Origin: Stappia sp. 28M-7
GTDB taxonomy: Bacteria > Pseudomonadota > Alphaproteobacteria > Rhizobiales > Stappiaceae
Assembly: GCF_014252955.1 (NCBI RefSeq)
Contig: NZ_JACMIA010000001.1
Coordinates: 3,060,258 to 3,124,257, forward strand
Direction: 5' to 3'
Length of the DNA stretch: 64,000 nucleotides
Both the position numbers and the translations under genes were made by a program. Under the pieces are notes generated by a model that saw only the letters and a list, made by a program, of their open reading frames with translations, ran no database searches and had not been told where the DNA came from. Shown in pieces: positions 54,760 through 64,000 of the stretch (positions within the stretch are counted from its first letter, which is position 1; each line of letters starts with the position of its first letter).

Positions 54760-54951
54760 TTACGCGTCTTCGACGACGCGCACGAGGTGCTGAACCTTCC
54801 GGATCATGCCACGCACTTCCGGGGTATCCTTCAGCGTCGAGCGGCGGTGCATCTTATTCAGACCGAGACCGACGAGCGTTGCCCGCTGGTCCTTCGGGCG
54901 CCGAATCGGGCTACCCACCTGCTCGACCGTGACGGTCTTTTCGTTCGCCAT
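54760..54951 (-). CDS. rpmD: 50S ribosomal protein L30
   Basis: A 63-residue L30. The pattern [20 protein letters not shown] followed by GLGLNKMHR is diagnostic for the short bacterial form. It sits between rpsE and rplO. Confidence 0.97.
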   Translation of the reverse strand: MANEKTVTVEQVGSPIRRPKDQRATLVGLGLNKMHRRSTLKDTPEVRGMIRKVQHLVRVVEDA

Positions 54952-54993
54952 GGAACCAAGCCTTTCTCAAGCTGGGGTCGGCAACTGCCGGGT

Positions 54994-55566
54994 TCAAGCC
55001 TCGGCGGCCGGAACGCTGTCGTCGATGTCGCGGCGACGCGACTGGATCTGCGAAACCTTGAGGCCGCGGCGGGCAGCAACCGAACGCGGGCTGTCCTCCT
55101 GCTTGAGGGCCTCGAAGGTGGCGCGCACCATGTTGTAGGGGTTCGCCGAACCGAGCGACTTCGCCACCACGTCCTGGACGCCGAGCGTCTCGAACACGGC
55201 GCGCATCGGGCCGCCGGCGATGATGCCGGTACCGGCCGGAGCCGCACGCAGCACGACCTTGCCGGCGCCATGACGGCCGTTGACGTCGTGGTGCAGGGTC
55301 CGACCCTCGCGCAGAGCGACGCGGATCATCGAGCGCTTGGCAGCCTCGGTCGCCTTGCGGATCGCCTCAGGCACCTCACGCGCCTTGCCGTGACCAAAGC
55401 CGACGCGGCCCTTCTGGTCGCCGACCACGACGAGTGCGGCAAATCCGAAGCGGCGTCCGCCCTTCACGACCTTGGCGACGCGATTGATGTGGACGAGCTT
55501 GTCGACAAACTCGCTGTCGCGCTCGGCGCGATCGCCACCGCGCTCCCGTGTATCCTGTCTCGCCAT
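54994..55566 (-). CDS. rpsE: 30S ribosomal protein S5
   Basis: A 190-residue S5. The double-stranded RNA-binding part has [20 protein letters not shown], and the C-terminal domain [21 protein letters not shown]5 contributes to decoding accuracy. Located between rplR and rpmD. Confidence 0.98.
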   Translation of the reverse strand: MARQDTRERGGDRAERDSEFVDKLVHINRVAKVVKGGRRFGFAALVVVGDQKGRVGFGHGKAREVPEAIRKATEAAKRSMIRVALREGRTLHHDVNGRHGAGKVVLRAAPAGTGIIAGGPMRAVFETLGVQDVVAKSLGSANPYNMVRATFEALKQEDSPRSVAARRGLKVSQIQSRRRDIDDSVPAAEA

Positions 55567-55606
55567 AATATTCGCTTCCGTTTGTCTGTGAGCGTCTTGA
55601 CGACGA

Positions 55607-55969
55607 TCAGAATTCCAGTCCGCCCTCGCGCGCGGCGTCGGCCAGAGCCTTCACGCGCCCGTGGTACATGTAGCCGCCACGGTCGAACACGACCTTGGTG
55701 ACACCGGCAGCCTTGGCGCGCTCTGCGATGAGCTTGCCGACCTCGGCCGCAGCCGAGATGTTGCCGCCGGTCTTCAGCGAGCCACGAAGATCCTTCTCGA
55801 CCGTCGAGGCGGATGCCAGGGTGTGACCCTGCACATCGTCGATGATCTGAGCATAGATCTGCTTGGACGAACGGTGAACCGACAGACGCGGACGGCCGTT
55901 CAGAACCTTCTTGATCGAACGACGGACGCGGTCGCGGCGGCGTTCGAAGCCATTGTTTGTCTTCGCCAT
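55607..55969 (-). CDS. rplR: 50S ribosomal protein L18
   Basis: A 120-residue L18, the 5S rRNA-binding protein. [20 protein letters not shown] and [20 protein letters not shown] are family signatures. Located between rplF and rpsE. Confidence 0.98.
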   Translation of the reverse strand: MAKTNNGFERRRDRVRRSIKKVLNGRPRLSVHRSSKQIYAQIIDDVQGHTLASASTVEKDLRGSLKTGGNISAAAEVGKLIAERAKAAGVTKVVFDRGGYMYHGRVKALADAAREGGLEF

Positions 55970-55980
55970 GATCCGGTCCG

Positions 55981-56514
55981 TTACTTCTTCTTGCCTTCCT
56001 TACGGACGATGTATTCGCCCGCATAGCGGATGCCCTTGCCCTTGTAGGGCTCCGGCGGCCGGTACTTGCGGATTTCCGCAGCAACCTGACCAACGCGCTG
56101 CTTGTCGATGCCGGTGATGACGATTTCCGTCGGCTTCGGGCAAGCGGCCTCGATACCCTCGGGCATCGAATAGACCACGTCATGGGAGAAACCGAGCGCG
56201 AGCTGCAGGTTCTTGCCCTGCACCTGTGCGCGGTAACCGACGCCAGTGATCTCAAGCTTCTTCTCGAAGCCCTTGCTGACGCCCGTCACCAGGTTCTCGA
56301 CCATCGTGCGGGACATGCCCCACATGGCGCGGGCAGGCTTGCTGTCCTCACGCATCTTGATCGAGATACCGTCGTCGTTCATTTCGGCCAGAACGAGGCT
56401 GTTGAGCACGAAGGACATCTGTCCCTTCGGGCCCTTAACCTCAACCGTCTGACCGTTGATCGTTGCCGTTACCCCGCTAGGCACGGGGACTGGCTTCTTG
56501 CCAATTCGAGACAT
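55981..56514 (-). CDS. rplF: 50S ribosomal protein L6
   Basis: A 177-residue L6 with [19 protein letters not shown] at the start, [12 protein letters not shown] and the C-terminal [20 protein letters not shown]. It lies near the sarcin-ricin loop in the 50S subunit. Located between rpsH and rplR. Confidence 0.98.
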   Translation of the reverse strand: MSRIGKKPVPVPSGVTATINGQTVEVKGPKGQMSFVLNSLVLAEMNDDGISIKMREDSKPARAMWGMSRTMVENLVTGVSKGFEKKLEITGVGYRAQVQGKNLQLALGFSHDVVYSMPEGIEAACPKPTEIVITGIDKQRVGQVAAEIRKYRPPEPYKGKGIRYAGEYIVRKEGKKK

Positions 56515-56558
56515 ATGACCAACCTGTCTAGTTCAACTTCCTGGCGGGGACCGCCGCA

Positions 56559-56957
56559 TCAGAAGATGCGGCAGAGAACCTCGCCACCCACGTTCTGCTC
56601 ACGGGCATCATGATCTGCCATCACACCACGCGGCGTGGACAGGATCGAGACACCCAGGCCGTTTGCGACGCGCGGGATATTCTTCACCGAAGAGTACACC
56701 CGCCGACCCGGCTTCGAGACGCGCTCGATAGAGCGAATCACCGGCTCGCCGTCAAAATACTTCAGCTCGATCTCGAGCTCGGACTTGCCGCCCTCGTACT
56801 CGACCATCGAGTAGCCGCGGATATACCCTTCCGCGACCAAAACGTCGAGCACATGTTCGCGCAACTTCGAAGCCGGCGTCGAGACCTTGCTCTTGCGCCG
56901 CATCTGGGCATTGCGGATCCGGGTGAGCATATCGCCCAAGGGATCAGAAATCGCCAT
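56559..56957 (-). CDS. rpsH: 30S ribosomal protein S8
   Basis: A 132-residue S8: [21 protein letters not shown] at the N-terminus (in part) and the C-terminal [21 protein letters not shown]8 binds helix 21 of 16S rRNA and often represses the spc operon. Located 12 bp after rpsN. Confidence 0.98.
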   Translation of the reverse strand: MAISDPLGDMLTRIRNAQMRRKSKVSTPASKLREHVLDVLVAEGYIRGYSMVEYEGGKSELEIELKYFDGEPVIRSIERVSKPGRRVYSSVKNIPRVANGLGVSILSTPRGVMADHDAREQNVGGEVLCRIF

Positions 56958-56969
56958 CGGACCGTCTCC

Positions 56970-57275
56970 TTACCAGCTCGACTTCACGAGGCCCGGGACC
57001 AAGCCCTTGGAGCCCAGCTCGCGAAGCGCAACGCGCGACATCTTCAGCTTGCGGTAGTAACCGCGCGGACGACCGGTGACTTCGCACCGGTTGCGCACGC
57101 GAATCTCCGCCGAGTTGCGCGGCAGCTTGGCGAGCTTGAGGCGCGCTGCGTAGCGCTCCTCCAGCGAAAGGCTCTCGTCCTTCGCCGCCGCCTTCAGTTC
57201 CGCACGCTTTTCGGCGTACTTCTTAACGAGCCGCTCGCGCCGCTTGTTCTTCTCGATCGCGCTCTTCTTCGCCAT
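56970..57275 (-). CDS. rpsN: 30S ribosomal protein S14
   Basis: A 101-residue S14 of the long, zinc-free form: [40 protein letters not shown] and the end [11 protein letters not shown]. The CXXC pairs of the zinc-binding type are absent. Confidence 0.98.
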   Translation of the reverse strand: MAKKSAIEKNKRRERLVKKYAEKRAELKAAAKDESLSLEERYAARLKLAKLPRNSAEIRVRNRCEVTGRPRGYYRKLKMSRVALRELGSKGLVPGLVKSSW

Positions 57276-57298
57276 CGTCTGTCCTCGTTCTTTCCCGT

Positions 57299-57856
57299 TT
57301 ACTTACGGAACGGGAAGTTGAACGCGCGCAGAAGCTCGCGCGCCTCGTCATCATTATCCGCGGACGTGCACACGATCACGTCAAGGCCCCAGATCTGGTC
57401 GACCTTGTCGTAATTGATCTCCGGGAACACGATGTGCTCCTTGATGCCCATGGCATAGTTGCCACGCCCGTCGAAGCTCTTCGCGTTCAGGCCGCGGAAG
57501 TCACGAACGCGCGGAAGCGCGATGGTGATCAGGCGGTCCAGGAACTCGTACATGCGCTCGCCACGCAGCGTGACCTTGGCGCCGAGCGGCATGCCCTCAC
57601 GCACCTTGAAGGTGGCGATGGACTTGCGGGCACGGGTGATCACCGGCTTCTGACCGGCGATCATGGCCAGGTCCTCAGCGGCGATCTTCGCCTTCTTGCT
57701 GTCCGCCACAGCCTCGCCGACGCCCATGTTGAGAACGATCTTCTCGAGCGACGGGATCTGCATCGGGTTCTTGTAGTTGAACTTCTCCTGCAGGGCCGGA
57801 CGGATCTTTTCAAGATATTCCGTCTTCAGCCGCGGAGCGGTCTTGGTCTCAGCCAT
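57299..57856 (-). CDS. rplE: 50S ribosomal protein L5
   Basis: A 185-residue L5, which binds 5S rRNA and contacts P-site t[43 protein letters not shown] and the FPEINYDKV segment identify it. Its start overlaps the end of rplX by eight bases. Confidence 0.98.
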   Translation of the reverse strand: MAETKTAPRLKTEYLEKIRPALQEKFNYKNPMQIPSLEKIVLNMGVGEAVADSKKAKIAAEDLAMIAGQKPVITRARKSIATFKVREGMPLGAKVTLRGERMYEFLDRLITIALPRVRDFRGLNAKSFDGRGNYAMGIKEHIVFPEINYDKVDQIWGLDVIVCTSADNDDEARELLRAFNFPFRK

Positions 57857-58166
57857 CGATCAGATCCCCCGAACGCTTGGCCACGCGCACCTTGGTGCCG
57901 TCTTCCTTGATCTGGAACCCGACACGCGTCGGCTTGCCATCCTTGGGGTCGGCAAGCGCCAGGTTCGATACGTGAACCGGCAGCTCCTTCGAAACGATGC
58001 CACCTTCCGACTGGGCGGTCTGGCGCTGGTGGCGACGAACCACATTCACGCCACGCACCACAGCCTTGTTCTCGTCCGGCAGCATGCGGACGATTTCACC
58101 GGTCTTGCCCTTGTCACGACCGGTAAGCACGACGACAGTGTCGCCCTTCTTGATCTTGGCGGCCAT
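57849..58166 (-). CDS. rplX: 50S ribosomal protein L24
   Basis: A 105-residue L24, an early assembly initiator, with the KOW motif [20 protein letters not shown] and [19 protein letters not shown]. Its start shares a base with the rplN stop (TAATG) and its end overlaps rplE. Confidence 0.98.
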   Translation of the reverse strand: MAAKIKKGDTVVVLTGRDKGKTGEIVRMLPDENKAVVRGVNVVRRHQRQTAQSEGGIVSKELPVHVSNLALADPKDGKPTRVGFQIKEDGTKVRVAKRSGDLIDG

Positions 58167-58534
58167 TACAAAACCTCCGGCGCGAGCGAGATCACCTTCA
58201 TGTGGTTCTTCGCACGCAGTTCACGCGGAACCGGGCCGAAGATACGGGTCCCGATCGGTTCCTTGTTGTTGTTGACCAGCACGGCCGCATTGCGGTCGAA
58301 CCGGATCACGGAGCCGTCGGGCCGGCGGATATCCTTCGCCGTGCGCACAACGACCGCTTTCATCACGTCGCCCTTTTTGACGCGGCCGCGCGGATTGGCC
58401 TCCTTGACGCTGACGACGATGATGTCGCCGACGCTGGCATATTTCCGCTTCGAGCCGCCGAGCACCTTGATGCACATGACACGACGGGCGCCGGAATTAT
58501 CCGCCACGTCGAGGTTTGTTTGCATCTGAATCAT
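58166..58534 (-). CDS. rplN: 50S ribosomal protein L14
   Basis: A 122-residue L14: [20 protein letters not shown], the loop [20 protein letters not shown] and the C-terminal [20 protein letters not shown]. It forms intersubunit bridges with 16S rRNA. Coupled to rplX. Confidence 0.98.
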   Translation of the reverse strand: MIQMQTNLDVADNSGARRVMCIKVLGGSKRKYASVGDIIVVSVKEANPRGRVKKGDVMKAVVVRTAKDIRRPDGSVIRFDRNAAVLVNNNKEPIGTRIFGPVPRELRAKNHMKVISLAPEVL

Positions 58535-58590
58535 GACTGGCCGCCTTATTCTTCTTTCACCGCGCCCGACACCGGACGCCGGAAGTCACG

Positions 58591-58833
58591 TCAGTCCGCG
58601 GTCGACCCTTCGACAACGGTCCAGGTTTTGGTCTTCGAGATCGGCGCGCACTCCTGGATGAGGACGGTGTCCCCCACCTTGTGCGCGTTGGTCTCGTCAT
58701 GCGCCCGATACTTCTTCGAGCGACGAACGGTCTTCTTGTAGAGCGGATGCGTGAAGCGCCGCTCCACACGAACCGTCACCGTCTTTTCGTTGGCGTCGCT
58801 GACAACGACACCCTGCAGAACGCGTTTCGGCAT
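58591..58833 (-). CDS. rpsQ: 30S ribosomal protein S17
   Basis: An 80-residue S17 with the OB-fold block [20 protein letters not shown] and [18 protein letters not shown]. The ATG at 58833 follows a good AAGGAG; the longer upstream frame overlaps rpmC and is not the gene start. Confidence 0.97.
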   Translation of the reverse strand: MPKRVLQGVVVSDANEKTVTVRVERRFTHPLYKKTVRRSKKYRAHDETNAHKVGDTVLIQECAPISKTKTWTVVEGSTAD

Positions 58834-58843
58834 TTCGATCTCC

Positions 58844-59044
58844 TTACGCGCTTGTCGCCACGCGCTTCTCGCGCATGATCGTCTGGATGCGGGCGATGTC
58901 GCGGCGCACCTGGCGAACCCGCGCCGTGTTCTCAAGCTGGCCGGTCGCCCGCTGGAAGCGCAGGTTGAACTGCTCCTTCTTCAGGCTCTCGAGCTCCGTT
59001 CCCAGCTCGTCCATGGTCTTTGCCCGAACGTCTGTCGCCTTCAT
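58844..59044 (-). CDS. rpmC: 50S ribosomal protein L29
   Basis: A 66-residue L29 at the peptide-tunnel exit: the hairpin helices [20 protein letters not shown] and [19 protein letters not shown] are diagnostic. The start is MKATDVR at 59044. Confidence 0.97.
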   Translation of the reverse strand: MKATDVRAKTMDELGTELESLKKEQFNLRFQRATGQLENTARVRQVRRDIARIQTIMREKRVATSA

Positions 59045-59067
59045 GGCACTAGTCTCCTGGTCGCGCC

Positions 59068-59481
59068 TCAGTCGGCGATACGCTGGACGAAGCGGCACTT
59101 GATCGGCAGCTTGGCTGCCGCAAGGCGCATCGCCTCACGTGCCGTATCTTCCGGCACGCCGTCGATTTCGAACATGATCCGACCGGGCTTGACCTTGCAG
59201 GCCCAATAGTCCGGCGAACCCTTACCCTTACCCATACGGACTTCGGTCGGCTTCGACGAAACCGGCACGTCCGGGAAGATCCTGATCCAAACACGGCCCG
59301 CACGCTTCATGTGACGGGTCATGGCACGACGGGCCGCCTCGATCTGGCGCGCGGTCACCCGCTCCGGCTCGACGGCCTTCAGGCCGAAGGCGCCGAAGTT
59401 GAGATCCGTACCGCCCTTGGCGGTGCCGTGGATCCGGCCCTTGTGCTGCTTGCGGAACTTCGTTCGCTTCGGTTGCAGCAT
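59068..59481 (-). CDS. rplP: 50S ribosomal protein L16
   Basis: A 137-residue L16 near the A-site: [40 protein letters not shown] and the [20 protein letters not shown] loop, whose Arg is the hydroxylation site in other bacteria. Confidence 0.98.
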   Translation of the reverse strand: MLQPKRTKFRKQHKGRIHGTAKGGTDLNFGAFGLKAVEPERVTARQIEAARRAMTRHMKRAGRVWIRIFPDVPVSSKPTEVRMGKGKGSPDYWACKVKPGRIMFEIDGVPEDTAREAMRLAAAKLPIKCRFVQRIAD

Positions 59482-59526
59482 CTCTTCTCTCGCTCTTTGC
59501 TTCTGTCCAAGACCGACCGGGCGCCG

Positions 59527-60249
59527 TTAGGCAGCGCGGCCGCGCTCGCGCTCGCGGCGTCCGCCGCCCTGGTTCGTTCCGTCGCCCTCGACAGCGCGCC
59601 GCTCCGAGGCCATCGGATCATGCTCAAGGATTTCGCCCTTGAAGATCCAGACCTTGACGCCGCAGGTGCCGTAGGCGGTGTGCGCCGTGGACACGCCGTA
59701 GTCGATGTCCGCACGCAGCGTGTGCAGCGGCACGCGGCCCTCGCGGTACCACTCGGTACGCGCGATTTCCGCGCCGCCCAGACGGCCACCGCAGTTGATG
59801 CGGATGCCCTGGGCGCCCATGCGCATCGCCGACTGAACGGCGCGCTTCATGGCGCGGCGGAACGCCACGCGGCGCTCGAGCTGCTGTGCGATCGAGTCGG
59901 CCACCAGCTGGGCGTCGACCTCGGGCTTGCGCACTTCAACGATGTTGATGTGCACGTCCGAAGAGGTCATGTCGGAAAGCGCCTTGCGGAGCTTCTCGAT
60001 GTCGGCGCCCTTCTTGCCGATGATCACGCCGGGACGGCCGGAATGGACCGTGACGCGGCACTTGCGGTGCGGGCGCTCGACGACGACCTTGGAAACGGCT
60101 GCCTGCTTCAGCGCCTTGAGGATGTACTCGCGGATGCGGAAATCCTCGTGCAGCAGCTTGCCGTACTCGCCCTTGTCCGCATACCAGCGCGAATCCCAGG
60201 TGCGGTTGATGCCAAGCCGCAGACCGATCGGATTTACTTTCTGTCCCAT
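59527..60249 (-). CDS. rpsC: 30S ribosomal protein S3
   Basis: A 240-residue S3. The N-terminal KH domain has [20 protein letters not shown] and [20 protein letters not shown] (GxxG loop). The C-terminal domain ends in a basic Arg/Gly/Glu tail ([13 protein letters not shown]). It shares one base with rplV (ATG/stop overlap). Confidence 0.98.
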   Translation of the reverse strand: MGQKVNPIGLRLGINRTWDSRWYADKGEYGKLLHEDFRIREYILKALKQAAVSKVVVERPHRKCRVTVHSGRPGVIIGKKGADIEKLRKALSDMTSSDVHINIVEVRKPEVDAQLVADSIAQQLERRVAFRRAMKRAVQSAMRMGAQGIRINCGGRLGGAEIARTEWYREGRVPLHTLRADIDYGVSTAHTAYGTCGVKVWIFKGEILEHDPMASERRAVEGDGTNQGGGRRERERGRAA

Positions 60250-60629
60250 CAGGCAGTCTCCTCGACTTCGCGGACGACGATGGTCAGGTTCGAAAACGGC
60301 TTCTCGATCCGACCGACACGGCCACGAGCACGCGCCTGGAACCGCTTGATCACAAAAGCCTTGCCCACATGAGCCTCGGCGACGACAAGGCTGTCGACGT
60401 CGAGATCATGGTTGTTCTCGGCATTGGCGATCGCCGACATGAGCGTCTTCTTGACGTCGTCGGAGATCCGCTTGCGCGAGAAGGTGAGGTCGGCGAGAGC
60501 CTTCTCGACCTTCTGGCCGCGGATCGTTGCCGCGACGAGGTTGAGCTTGCGCGGGGAGACCCGCAGCATCCGGGCGACCGCCTTCGCCTCGTTATCGGCG
60601 AGCGCGCGCCCGCCCTTCGGCTTGCCCAT
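60249..60629 (-). CDS. rplV: 50S ribosomal protein L22
   Basis: A 126-residue L22 lining the exit tunnel: [20 protein letters not shown] near the start, and the tunnel hairpin [20 protein letters not shown], macrolide-contact region. Overlaps rpsC by one base. Confidence 0.98.
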   Translation of the reverse strand: MGKPKGGRALADNEAKAVARMLRVSPRKLNLVAATIRGQKVEKALADLTFSRKRISDDVKKTLMSAIANAENNHDLDVDSLVVAEAHVGKAFVIKRFQARARGRVGRIEKPFSNLTIVVREVEETA

Positions 60630-60631
60630 CG

Positions 60632-60910
60632 TTACTTCCTCTTCGCCTTCTTGTCAGCGCCGTGGCCGTAATAGGTCCGGGTCGGCGAGAACTCGCCGAA
60701 CTTGTGACCGATCATGTCCTCGGACACCATAACCGGAACGTGCTTCTGACCATTGTAGACGCCGAAGGTCAGACCGACGAACTGCGGCAGGATGGTCGAG
60801 CGCCGGCTCCACATCTTGATGACTTCGTTGCGACCCGAGGCGCGGACCTTTTCTGCCTTCTTCAGCAGAAAGCCGTCGACGAACGGGCCTTTCCAAACAG
60901 AACGTGCCAT
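60632..60910 (-). CDS. rpsS: 30S ribosomal protein S19
   Basis: A 92-residue S19 of the 30S head: [40 protein letters not shown] and [20 protein letters not shown]. Located between rplB and rplV. Confidence 0.98.
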   Translation of the reverse strand: MARSVWKGPFVDGFLLKKAEKVRASGRNEVIKMWSRRSTILPQFVGLTFGVYNGQKHVPVMVSEDMIGHKFGEFSPTRTYYGHGADKKAKRK

Positions 60911-60922
60911 TCCAGGCCCCTC

Positions 60923-61756
60923 TTACTTCTTGCGCGCGTGGCGGCTGCGGACGATGAACTTGTCCGTGGCCTTGTTGCGACGCGTGCGCTTGCCCTTGGT
61001 CGGCTTGCCCCACGGCGTGACCGGATGACGGCCACCCGAGGTGCGACCCTCGCCACCACCGTGCGGGTGGTCGACCGGGTTCATCGCGACACCGCGGACA
61101 TGCGGGCGACGACCCATCCAGCGCGACCGACCGGCCTTGCCGAGGTTGATGTTGCCATGGTCCTGGTTGGACACGGCGCCGATCGAGGCCATGCAGGTGC
61201 CGAGAATGCGGCGCTGCTCGCCAGACTGCAGGCGGACCGTGGTGTAACCCTGGTCACGGCCGACGATCTGGGCATACGCACCGGCGGAACGGGCCACCTG
61301 GCCGCCCTTGCCCGGCTTCAGCTCGACATTGTGCACGATCGTGCCGACCGGGATCGACGCCAGCGGCATCGCATTGCCCGGCTTCACGTCAACGAGCTTG
61401 CCCGAGACAACCTTGTCGCCAACGGCCAGGCGCTGCGGCGCCAGGATGTAGGCGAGCTCACCGTCCTCATACTTGATGAGAGCGATGAAGGCGGTCCGGT
61501 TCGGATCGTATTCGATCCGCTCGACGGTCGCGAACATGTCGGCCTTGGTACGCTTGAAGTCGATCAAGCGGTACCGACGCTTGTGGCCGCCACCACGGTT
61601 TGGCGACGTCGTACGGCCGAGATTGTTGCGGCCGCCCGTCTTCGACAGGCCTTCCGTCAGCGTCTTGACCGGCTTGCCCTTGTAAAGGGACGAGCGGTCG
61701 ACCATCACCAGCTGGCGACGACCCGGCGACGTCGGATTAAAGGTCTTGAGTGCCAT
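60923..61756 (-). CDS. rplB: 50S ribosomal protein L2
   Basis: A 277-residue L2, essential for peptidyl-transferase centre assembly. [40 protein letters not shown] and [20 protein letters not shown] (with the conserved His of the PTC loop) identify it. The start at 61756 is that of all homologues. Confidence 0.98.
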   Translation of the reverse strand: MALKTFNPTSPGRRQLVMVDRSSLYKGKPVKTLTEGLSKTGGRNNLGRTTSPNRGGGHKRRYRLIDFKRTKADMFATVERIEYDPNRTAFIALIKYEDGELAYILAPQRLAVGDKVVSGKLVDVKPGNAMPLASIPVGTIVHNVELKPGKGGQVARSAGAYAQIVGRDQGYTTVRLQSGEQRRILGTCMASIGAVSNQDHGNINLGKAGRSRWMGRRPHVRGVAMNPVDHPHGGGEGRTSGGRHPVTPWGKPTKGKRTRRNKATDKFIVRSRHARKK

Positions 61757-61772
61757 CTTTCCTTCTCCGCCC

Positions 61773-62066
61773 TCAGAGTCCGGTGGTGACGTCGATGGAC
61801 TGGCCATCGGCAAGCGTCACGACCGCCTTCTTGACGTCGGACTGCTGGCCGAGACGACCGCGGAAGCGCTTCGCCTTGCCCTTGCGGACCAGGGTGTTCA
61901 CTGCCGTGACCTTGACGCCGAAGAGCGCCTCAACCGCCGCCTTGATCTCGGGCTTGGTCGCCGTCGGGGAGACGTTGAACACGACCTTGTTCTGCTCCGA
62001 AGCGAAGGTCGCCTTCTCGGTGATCACCGGGGAAACGACCGTGTCGTAGTGCTTCAGGTTGGTCAT
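61773..62066 (-). CDS. rplW: 50S ribosomal protein L23
   Basis: A 97-residue L23, docking site for trigger factor and SRP at the tunnel exit. [20 protein letters not shown] and [20 protein letters not shown] identify it. Four-base overlap with rplD. Confidence 0.98.
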   Translation of the reverse strand: MTNLKHYDTVVSPVITEKATFASEQNKVVFNVSPTATKPEIKAAVEALFGVKVTAVNTLVRKGKAKRFRGRLGQQSDVKKAVVTLADGQSIDVTTGL

Positions 62067-62683
62067 TTGAACCGCTCCTCGAGAGCCGTCACCGCCGACT
62101 TGGTCAGCACCAGCTTCTCACGACGCAGGATGTCATAGACATTCAGGCCTTCGACGGGCAGCAGGTCGATCGCCGGGATGTTGCGCGAGGCGAGGCGGAA
62201 GTTCGCATCGATCTCGCTGCCGTCCACGACGAGCGCGTTGCTCAGGCCCAGGTTCGCCAGACGCGCGGCCAGAGCCTTGGTCTTGGCTTCCTCGGCGCTC
62301 GCCACGTCGACGATGATCAGGCCGTCGGCCTTGAACTTCGCCGAAAGGGCGTGACGCAGGCCGAGGGCGCGAACCTTCTTCGGCAGATCGTGAGCGTGGC
62401 TGCGCACGACCGGGCCGTGAGCCTTGCCACCACCGCGGAACTGCGGGGCCTTCTTGTTACCGTGACGCGCGCCGCCGGAACCCTTCTGGCGGACGAACTT
62501 CTTCGTCGAGCCGGAAACTTCCGAGCGCTGCTGCGCCTTGTGGGTACCGGCCTGGCGCTTGGCAAGCTGCCAGCGCACGACGCGGTGGATCAGGTCGGTG
62601 CGCGGATCGAGACCGAAGATCTCGTCCGACACCGTGATCGAACCGGCGGCGGCCCCGTCCAGGGTCTTCACCTCAAGTTCCAT
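62063..62683 (-). CDS. rplD: 50S ribosomal protein L4
   Basis: A 206-residue L4. The tunnel loop [20 protein letters not shown] with [20 protein letters not shown] is diagnostic. In enterics L4 also autoregulates the S10 operon; no such leader is visible here. The ATG at 62683 overlaps the rplC stop (TGATG). Confidence 0.98.
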   Translation of the reverse strand: MELEVKTLDGAAAGSITVSDEIFGLDPRTDLIHRVVRWQLAKRQAGTHKAQQRSEVSGSTKKFVRQKGSGGARHGNKKAPQFRGGGKAHGPVVRSHAHDLPKKVRALGLRHALSAKFKADGLIIVDVASAEEAKTKALAARLANLGLSNALVVDGSEIDANFRLASRNIPAIDLLPVEGLNVYDILRREKLVLTKSAVTALEERFK

Positions 62684-63393
62684 CACTCGCTCTCCTTCTC
62701 GACCGCAGCCTCGGCAGCGGAAGCACGGAACGCACCCGGCATCGGCACGCCATCCGGCAGGGCCTTCTTGACGGCATCGCGAACCACGATCCAGCCACCC
62801 TTCGACCCCGGGACAGCGCCCTGGATCATGATCAGGCCGCGCTCCGGATCGGTGCGGACGATCTTCAGGTTCTGCGTGGTCACCTGCTCGGCGCCCATGT
62901 GTCCGGCCATCTTCTTACCCTTGAAGACCTTGCCCGGATCCTGGCACTGACCGATCGAGCCATGCGAACGGTGCGAAATCGACACACCGTGCGAGGCGCG
63001 CAGGCCACCGAAGTTGTGACGCTTCATGGCACCGGCGAAGCCCTTACCGATCGAGGTGCCCGTGACGTCCACGAACTGACCCTCGACGAAGTGGTCGGCC
63101 GTGATCTCCGCACCCACCTCGATCACGTTCTCCGAGGAGACGCGGAACTCGGCAAGCTTGCGCTTCGGCTCGACGCTGGCAACGGCGAAATGTCCGCGCA
63201 TGGCCTTCGACGTATTCTTCACCTTGGCCAGACCGGCGCCGACCTGCAGCGCGACATAGCCATTCTTCTCTTCCGTCCGGTGGGCAACAACCTGACAGTT
63301 TTCGAGCTTCAGCACCGTCACCGGCACATGCTCACCCGCATCGTTATAGATGCGAGTCATACCCACCTTCTGTGCGATCACTCCAGAACGCAT
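62683..63393 (-). CDS. rplC: 50S ribosomal protein L3
   Basis: A 236-residue L3: [20 protein letters not shown], the long loop [20 protein letters not shown] and [20 protein letters not shown] (Gln is the usual methylation site). Located between rpsJ and rplD. Confidence 0.98.
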   Translation of the reverse strand: MRSGVIAQKVGMTRIYNDAGEHVPVTVLKLENCQVVAHRTEEKNGYVALQVGAGLAKVKNTSKAMRGHFAVASVEPKRKLAEFRVSSENVIEVGAEITADHFVEGQFVDVTGTSIGKGFAGAMKRHNFGGLRASHGVSISHRSHGSIGQCQDPGKVFKGKKMAGHMGAEQVTTQNLKIVRTDPERGLIMIQGAVPGSKGGWIVVRDAVKKALPDGVPMPGAFRASAAEAAVEKESE

Positions 63394-63416
63394 CGGCGTG
63401 TCCCCTTGTGAGCGCC

Positions 63417-63725
63417 TTACAGCTTGATCTCGACGTCGACACCGGCCGCAAGGTCGAGCTTCATGAGCGCGTCCACGGTCTGCGGCGTCGGATCAACGAT
63501 GTCGAGGAGGCGCTTGTGAGTGCGCATCTCGAACTGATCACGGCTTTTCTTGTCGATATGCGGACCACGAAGCACGGTGTACTTCTCGATCCGCGTGGGC
63601 AGCGGCACGGGGCCGCGCACTTGTGCACCGGTCCGTTTCGCCGTGTTGACGATCTCACGGGTCGACGCATCGAGAACCCGATGGTCGAACGCCTTGAGAC
63701 GGATCCGAATGTTCTGACCGTTCAT
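63417..63725 (-). CDS. rpsJ: 30S ribosomal protein S10
   Basis: A 102-residue S10: [40 protein letters not shown] and the C-terminal [20 protein letters not shown]. First gene of the S10 block in this direction, 53 bp after tuf. Confidence 0.98.
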   Translation of the reverse strand: MNGQNIRIRLKAFDHRVLDASTREIVNTAKRTGAQVRGPVPLPTRIEKYTVLRGPHIDKKSRDQFEMRTHKRLLDIVDPTPQTVDALMKLDLAAGVDVEIKL

Positions 63726-63746
63726 CTCTCAATCCCCGAGCGGGAC

Positions 63747-63771
63747 GGCGGAACGGTTATCCCGTTCCGCC
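63747..63771 (-). promoter_or_regulatory. Stem-loop between tuf and rpsJ
   Basis: Perfect 10-bp stem GGCGGAACGG/CCGTTCCGCC with a five-base loop, 7 bp after the tuf stop. No T-run follows, so it may be an attenuator, processing site or 3'-end stabiliser rather than a full terminator. Confidence 0.5.
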
Positions 63772-63778
63772 TTGTTGG

Positions 63779-64000
<222 letters not shown>

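Noticed and set aside
63747-63771. Strong terminator between tuf and rpsJ
   Set aside because: The hairpin has no T-run on the transcribed strand, so I list it only as a stem-loop.

Overview
The window is a 64 kb piece of a high-GC alphaproteobacterial chromosome, most likely from the Hyphomicrobiales (Stappia/Labrenzia-like). I infer this from the S10-spc-alpha ribosomal gene order with adk after secY, an ATP12-type F1-ATPase assembly chaperone, a GTTC-N7-GTTC SOS box between ssb and uvrA, and intergenic repeats of the kind common in this class. The genus is not proven by anything visible. There is no prophage, CRISPR array or full-length insertion sequence. The only clear mobile-type structure is a small MITE-like element at 22126-22395.

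Layout. 1-9355: a catabolic cluster (ICL/PEPM-type lyase, HyuB, HyuA, isochorismatase-fold hydrolase, fumarate-reductase-like flavoprotein), then a convergent FAD amine oxidase-like gene, a LysR regulator and a YeiH transporter. 9356-16563: ornithine cyclodeaminase-like gene, ssb and uvrA divergent across an SOS box, and two repeat-rich intergenic blocks. 16564-23067: two near-identical small secreted proteins flanking a MepA-like membrane protein, a DnaB-C-like ATPase, a ClpP paralogue, an aldo/keto reductase, a WYL regulator, the MITE and a two-domain monooxygenase-like protein. 23286-29632: a chemoreceptor, then a four-gene set of circularly permuted ATP-grasp, alpha-E, transglutaminase and Anbu proteasome-like protease.

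29658-42484: a DevBCA-type efflux system with its TetR regulator and a perfect palindromic operator; an EEP-fold enzyme divergent from two beta-rich proteins that look like a possible binary pore-former; ATP12, a HAD hydrolase with an apparent CTG start, and rluC; a TetR/RidA pair with a double operator; crcB, a VOC protein, mgtE and tRNA-Leu. 42611-49549: a stand-alone FliN-like protein, lipB, folB, a large patatin, rarA and a Deg protease. 49698-64000: the whole minus-strand ribosomal run, from the end of tuf through S10, spc (with secY and adk) and alpha (rpoA, rplQ), closed by a terminator.

The strongest leads for new biology are the ATP-grasp/alpha-E/transglutaminase/Anbu set (family association known, function not), the putative two-component beta-toxin pair next to an EEP enzyme, the duplicated secreted peptides around the MepA-like protein, and the CTG-initiated HAD gene.
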